Assembly (NCBI GenBank): GCA_049115715.1
Contig: JAGDZQ010000035.1
Span: 138,364-202,363 of the forward strand
Direction of reading: 5' to 3'
Length of the DNA: 64,000 bases
Source: JAMZMI01 sp049115715
GTDB lineage: Bacteria; Bacteroidota; Bacteroidia; Cytophagales; Cyclobacteriaceae
Shown: in pieces, positions 61,428 to 64,000 of the stretch
Layout of the letters: the number at the start of each line of letters is the position of its first letter
Numbering within the stretch: position 1 is the first letter of the stretch
The notes under the pieces: model-generated
Told to the model about the DNA's origin: nothing
Databases searched by the model: none
Seen by the model: only the letters and a program-made list of their open reading frames with translations
Made by a program: the position numbers and the translations under genes

Positions 61428-62738
61428 CTACTTCTTCCTAAATATCACCTTTACGTTTACACCCTTAAACCCAAAGTGAGCCCGTATTTTATTAGTTAAG
61501 AACCGCTCATAAGACTCCCTTATATCTTTCGGATAATTACAAAAGAATGCAAAAGTCGGGCTTGGCGTAGGGAGCTGAGTAATGTATTTTATTTTGATAT
61601 ACTTACCCCTGACAGCAGGAGGAGGGTAGTGTTCTATTTCCTTCAGCATCACCTCGTTGAGCGTAGAAGTAGCAATTTTTTTATTCTTATTCTCTGCTAC
61701 CTCTAGAGCCAGTTCAATCGTTTGGAATATCCGCTGCTTATTCAGCACGCTTGTAAATATGATTGGGATATAAGACATGACCCCCAACTTGGCCTCTATC
61801 TCCTTTTCGAAATCCCTGGCAGTGTTGGTCTCCTTTTCCATCAGATCCCACTTATTTACCATGATGATCAATCCCTTTTTATACTTATGAGCCAGCCCTA
61901 TGATACTCATATCCTGAGCCTCTATGCCATTTTGAGCATCGAGTACAACTATGCAGACATCCGAGTCTTGGAGCGCCTGTATAGCCCTTAGCACAGAGTA
62001 AAACTCAATATCCTCTCTTACTTTCGCTTTTTTCCTAATCCCCGCAGTATCAGTTAAGATGAAGTCCTTATCAAACAAGCGATATCGACTATCCACAGCA
62101 TCTCTTGTTGTTCCCGCAATGTCCGTGACAATCGTGCGCTCTTTGCCAAGCAAAGCATTCAAAAAAGAAGATTTCCCTACATTCGGCCTTCCCACGATTG
62201 ATAATCTTGGAATTCCCTCTTCCCTTTCTTCCTCCGCCTCATCCTCAAAATGCTTCACGCATTCATCCAATAGCTCCCCCGTTCCCGAGCCACTAGCAGC
62301 AGCAATAGGGAATATCTCCGCATCCAGACCCAAAGCATAAAACTCATTAGCCGTAAACGCCTTTTCCGTCGTATCAGCCTTATTTGCACAGATAAGTACA
62401 GGCTTCTTTAACTCCCTCACCACATTGGCGAAATCAGAGTCCAAGCCATGCAATCCTGTGATGCAGTCCACCATAAAAAGAATCACATTCGCCTCTTCCA
62501 ATGCCTCCTTCACCTGATCCCTTATTGCCCCCTCGAAGATGTCATCAGAGCCCTCCACATAACCACCAGTATCTATTACCGTGAATTGTTTTCCGATCCA
62601 CTGAGCAAACCCATAGTGTCGGTCTCTCGTTACCCCGGACTCATTGTCCATGATAGCCTGCTTTCGCTCTATTAATCGATTAAAAAGAGTTGATTTACCT
62701 ACGTTGGGCCGCCCAACGATCGCCACAATATTTGCCAC
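61428..62738 (-). CDS. der: Double-domain GTPase EngA/Der
   Basis: A 436-residue GTPase needed for 50S ribosome maturation. Two tandem G domains are complete: GRPNVGKSTLFN (residues about 8-19), with DTGG and NKAD; and GRPNVGKSSFLNALL (about 180), with DTAGIRKKAKV and NKWD. A KH-like C-terminal domain follows (about 350-436, KIKYITQLPTPSPTFAFFCNYP). The length fits the family. A promoter box is present at 62765. Confidence 0.97.
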   Translation of the reverse strand: MANIVAIVGRPNVGKSTLFNRLIERKQAIMDNESGVTRDRHYGFAQWIGKQFTVIDTGGYVEGSDDIFEGAIRDQVKEALEEANVILFMVDCITGLHGLDSDFANVVRELKKPVLICANKADTTEKAFTANEFYALGLDAEIFPIAAASGSGTGELLDECVKHFEDEAEEEREEGIPRLSIVGRPNVGKSSFLNALLGKERTIVTDIAGTTRDAVDSRYRLFDKDFILTDTAGIRKKAKVREDIEFYSVLRAIQALQDSDVCIVVLDAQNGIEAQDMSIIGLAHKYKKGLIIMVNKWDLMEKETNTARDFEKEIEAKLGVMSYIPIIFTSVLNKQRIFQTIELALEVAENKNKKIATSTLNEVMLKEIEHYPPPAVRGKYIKIKYITQLPTPSPTFAFFCNYPKDIRESYERFLTNKIRAHFGFKGVNVKVIFRKK

Positions 62739-62764
62739 TACAGATCAGTTAAAAATTTGAACTG

Positions 62765-62772
62765 CAAAAGTA
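62765..62772 (-). promoter_or_regulatory. -7 box upstream of der
   Basis: On the minus strand TACTTTTG matches TAnnTTTG, 26 bp ahead of the der ATG at 62738. A -33 TTG at proper spacing was not identified. Confidence 0.5.
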
Positions 62773-62834
62773 GACATTGTTTTCCGTATTGATAGATTTC
62801 TTAGCCTTGGTAGTACCAATCCATATTTGAAATT

Positions 62835-62910
62835 GGGTGTCCGGGCGTGCTATCGGCTTTACTCCTCGACCTCCTATGTCGGTCTGTGGGGTATCGCCTC
62901 TATCACTGAC
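62835..62910. repeat. Intergenic repeat, GGGTGTCCGGGCG family, copy B
   Basis: The 17-nt block at 62835-62851 matches the copy at 27399 at 15 of 17 bases, and the end TATCACTGAC parallels the other copy's closing block. The central part is different and forms a different hairpin region. It lies in the gene-free interval between der and era, where no reading frame looks real. Confidence 0.6.
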
Positions 62911-62994
62911 ACAATCGCACTTCGCAGAAAAACAGCATTAACCCAACTAGTCAATCACACAAGTCGCACTTTCACCCAATACTAGTAACCAATT

Positions 62995-63879
62995 CTAATA
63001 TCCGAATCGCTTAAGCTTTCTATCATCCTTTCTCCAGTCCTTTTCTACCTTCACCCTTGTTTCCAGATGGACTTTCTTTTGAAAAAACTCCTCCAAATCT
63101 ATTCTGGCCGCAGTGCCCAGTTGTTTGATCGCCTCACCCTTTTTTCCAATAATAATACCCTTTTGGCTATCACGCTCCACATATATATCCGCCATGATCC
63201 GAATAATATTTTCCTCTTCCTTAAACTCATGAACCACCACTTCAGAACTATAAGGTACCTCTTGCTTGTATTGCATGAATATTTTTTCTCTAATCACTTC
63301 GCCTGTAATGAACCGTTCCGATTTATCAGTCAACTCATCCTCGGGAAAGTAAGGAGGGTGGGATGGGAGCAGCTCGACAATCCTTCTTTGTAGCTCTTCA
63401 GTGCCCTCACCGGTCACAGCAGACACAGTTATAGGTTCTAAGTCAGGTATTTCGTCTTTCCAGTATTGTATCTTATCTATCACCTGAGACCCCTTGGCCA
63501 AATCAGTCTTGTTGATTACAAACAAGACCGGTACACCAGAGCTTTTCGCAAGTTTCAGCCATTCAGGGCTGCTATTCTTTTCACCAAGCTCCACCATATA
63601 GAGAATCACATCCGCATCCTCTAGTGACATTTTAACGAACTTCATCATTTTCTCCTGAAGCTTATAGCTCGGGTCTAGCATGCCGGGAGTGTCCGAGTAT
63701 ACAATCTGATGCTCATCGTTGGTGATGATGCCGAAGATTCTATGTCTTGTTGTTTGTGCTCTGCTACTGGTGATGGATAATTTTTCACCCGTCAGTTGGT
63801 TCATGAGTGTTGATTTCCCCACATTAGGTTTCCCAATGATGGTAACAAAGCCAGCCTTAAAGTCTATTTCATTGCTCAT
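62995..63879 (-). CDS. era: GTPase Era
   Basis: A 294-residue GTPase that binds the 3' end of 16S rRNA during 30S assembly. The N-terminal G domain has GKPNVGKSTLMNQLTG (about 16-31), TTRHRIFGIIT, DTPGMLDPSYKLQ and NKTDL. The C-terminal KH domain has IIGKKGEAIKQLGTAARIDLEEFF near residue 245-268. Length is that of Era. It is independent of der, separated by the copy-B repeat. Confidence 0.97.
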   Translation of the reverse strand: MSNEIDFKAGFVTIIGKPNVGKSTLMNQLTGEKLSITSSRAQTTRHRIFGIITNDEHQIVYSDTPGMLDPSYKLQEKMMKFVKMSLEDADVILYMVELGEKNSSPEWLKLAKSSGVPVLFVINKTDLAKGSQVIDKIQYWKDEIPDLEPITVSAVTGEGTEELQRRIVELLPSHPPYFPEDELTDKSERFITGEVIREKIFMQYKQEVPYSSEVVVHEFKEEENIIRIMADIYVERDSQKGIIIGKKGEAIKQLGTAARIDLEEFFQKKVHLETRVKVEKDWRKDDRKLKRFGY

Positions 63880-63955
63880 AAGCTTGCAATATCAGACGAA
63901 TTTATCTCATGATTAAGCCCAGATAAAATTTTCTTAATTTTTAGTTTCTCCATGC

Positions 63956-63986
63956 TTGGTATCTGTTGATTCTTGTGTTACTTTTG
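63956..63986 (+). promoter_or_regulatory. Strong promoter at the right edge, reading out of the window
   Basis: A -33 TTG (63956-63958), a 20-nt spacer and TACTTTTG (63979-63986) match the Bacteroidota primary promoter very well. It is divergent from era and must drive a gene that starts beyond 64000. Confidence 0.65.
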
Positions 63987-64000
63987 CAGTCCACATCGCG

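Overview
The window looks like a chromosomal segment from a free-living member of the Bacteroidota, probably Cytophagales. The grounds are a low-GC sequence, TAnnTTTG-type promoter boxes, few Shine-Dalgarno sites, a TonB-dependent receptor of the carboxypeptidase-regulatory-domain type, a CotH protein with a type IX secretion (T9SS) C-terminal tail, and many families typical of this phylum (DUF3667, DUF3822, DUF4159, DUF4296, DUF4905, TIGR02757, Bat-like vWA/DUF58 genes). The species cannot be named from sequence alone. I saw no rRNA, tRNA, CRISPR array, phage or intact transposase.

Layout. 1-8402 (minus): aminotransferase fragment, Bcp peroxiredoxin, M23 peptidase, FAH-family hydrolase, MtaB, then a secreted TPR-CHAT protein paired with a predicted outer-membrane barrel. 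8559-14939: a lipoprotein of unknown function, a minus-strand cluster DUF4159/HAD/PafA-like phosphatase, a 0.6-kb gap, then a PKD/CBM lipoprotein. 15006-22696: cytoplasmic MGH1-like glycosidase, divergent guaA with an apparently leaderless promoter, a TPR plus periplasmic-binding-fold protein, hemL and a small membrane protein. 22777-25173: S4 protein, small membrane protein, a secreted-protein gene interrupted by one in-frame TAG, and a coiled-coil/TPR protein. 25354-27272: agmatine deiminase and N-carbamoylputrescine amidase. 27273-28000: repeat-filled gap with a MITE-like element. 28001-33827 (minus): SRPBCC, GT2, membrane MutS homologue, DUF3667, small membrane protein, NfeD-type protease. 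34039-36572 (plus): tightly overlapped DUF4905/LysM-DPBB/TIGR02757. 36598-43713: housekeeping and small genes (pyrE, two NUDIX, coaD, DUF3822, DUF1573, DUF423, YggS, GH3). 43713-47267: LysE transporter and a Bat-like trio. 47413-52006 (plus): DUF4296, mutS2, cytochrome-b5-like, MurK-like kinase, murQ. 52305-59872 (plus): TonB receptor, CotH/T9SS protein, unknown protein. 59876-63879 (minus): solo ParA, SprT-like, der, era.

How the genes fit together. Several clusters serve the cell envelope: M23 and LysM/DPBB wall proteins, a MurNAc-6-P recycling pair (kinase plus murQ), an LpoA-like TPR/PBP-fold protein, NfeD, and outer-membrane or secreted proteins. Glycan handling is suggested by the PKD/CBM lipoprotein and the MGH1-like glycosidase, although they are convergent and not one operon. 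aguA and aguB form a complete agmatine-to-putrescine route.

I did not find a convincing new defence or mobile system. The strongest leads are the interrupted secreted-protein gene, a 382-bp inverted-repeat element with an apparent 5-bp duplication, a two-copy intergenic repeat family, the secreted CHAT/barrel pair and the LpoA-like protein. Motifs were read by eye; no homology search was possible.
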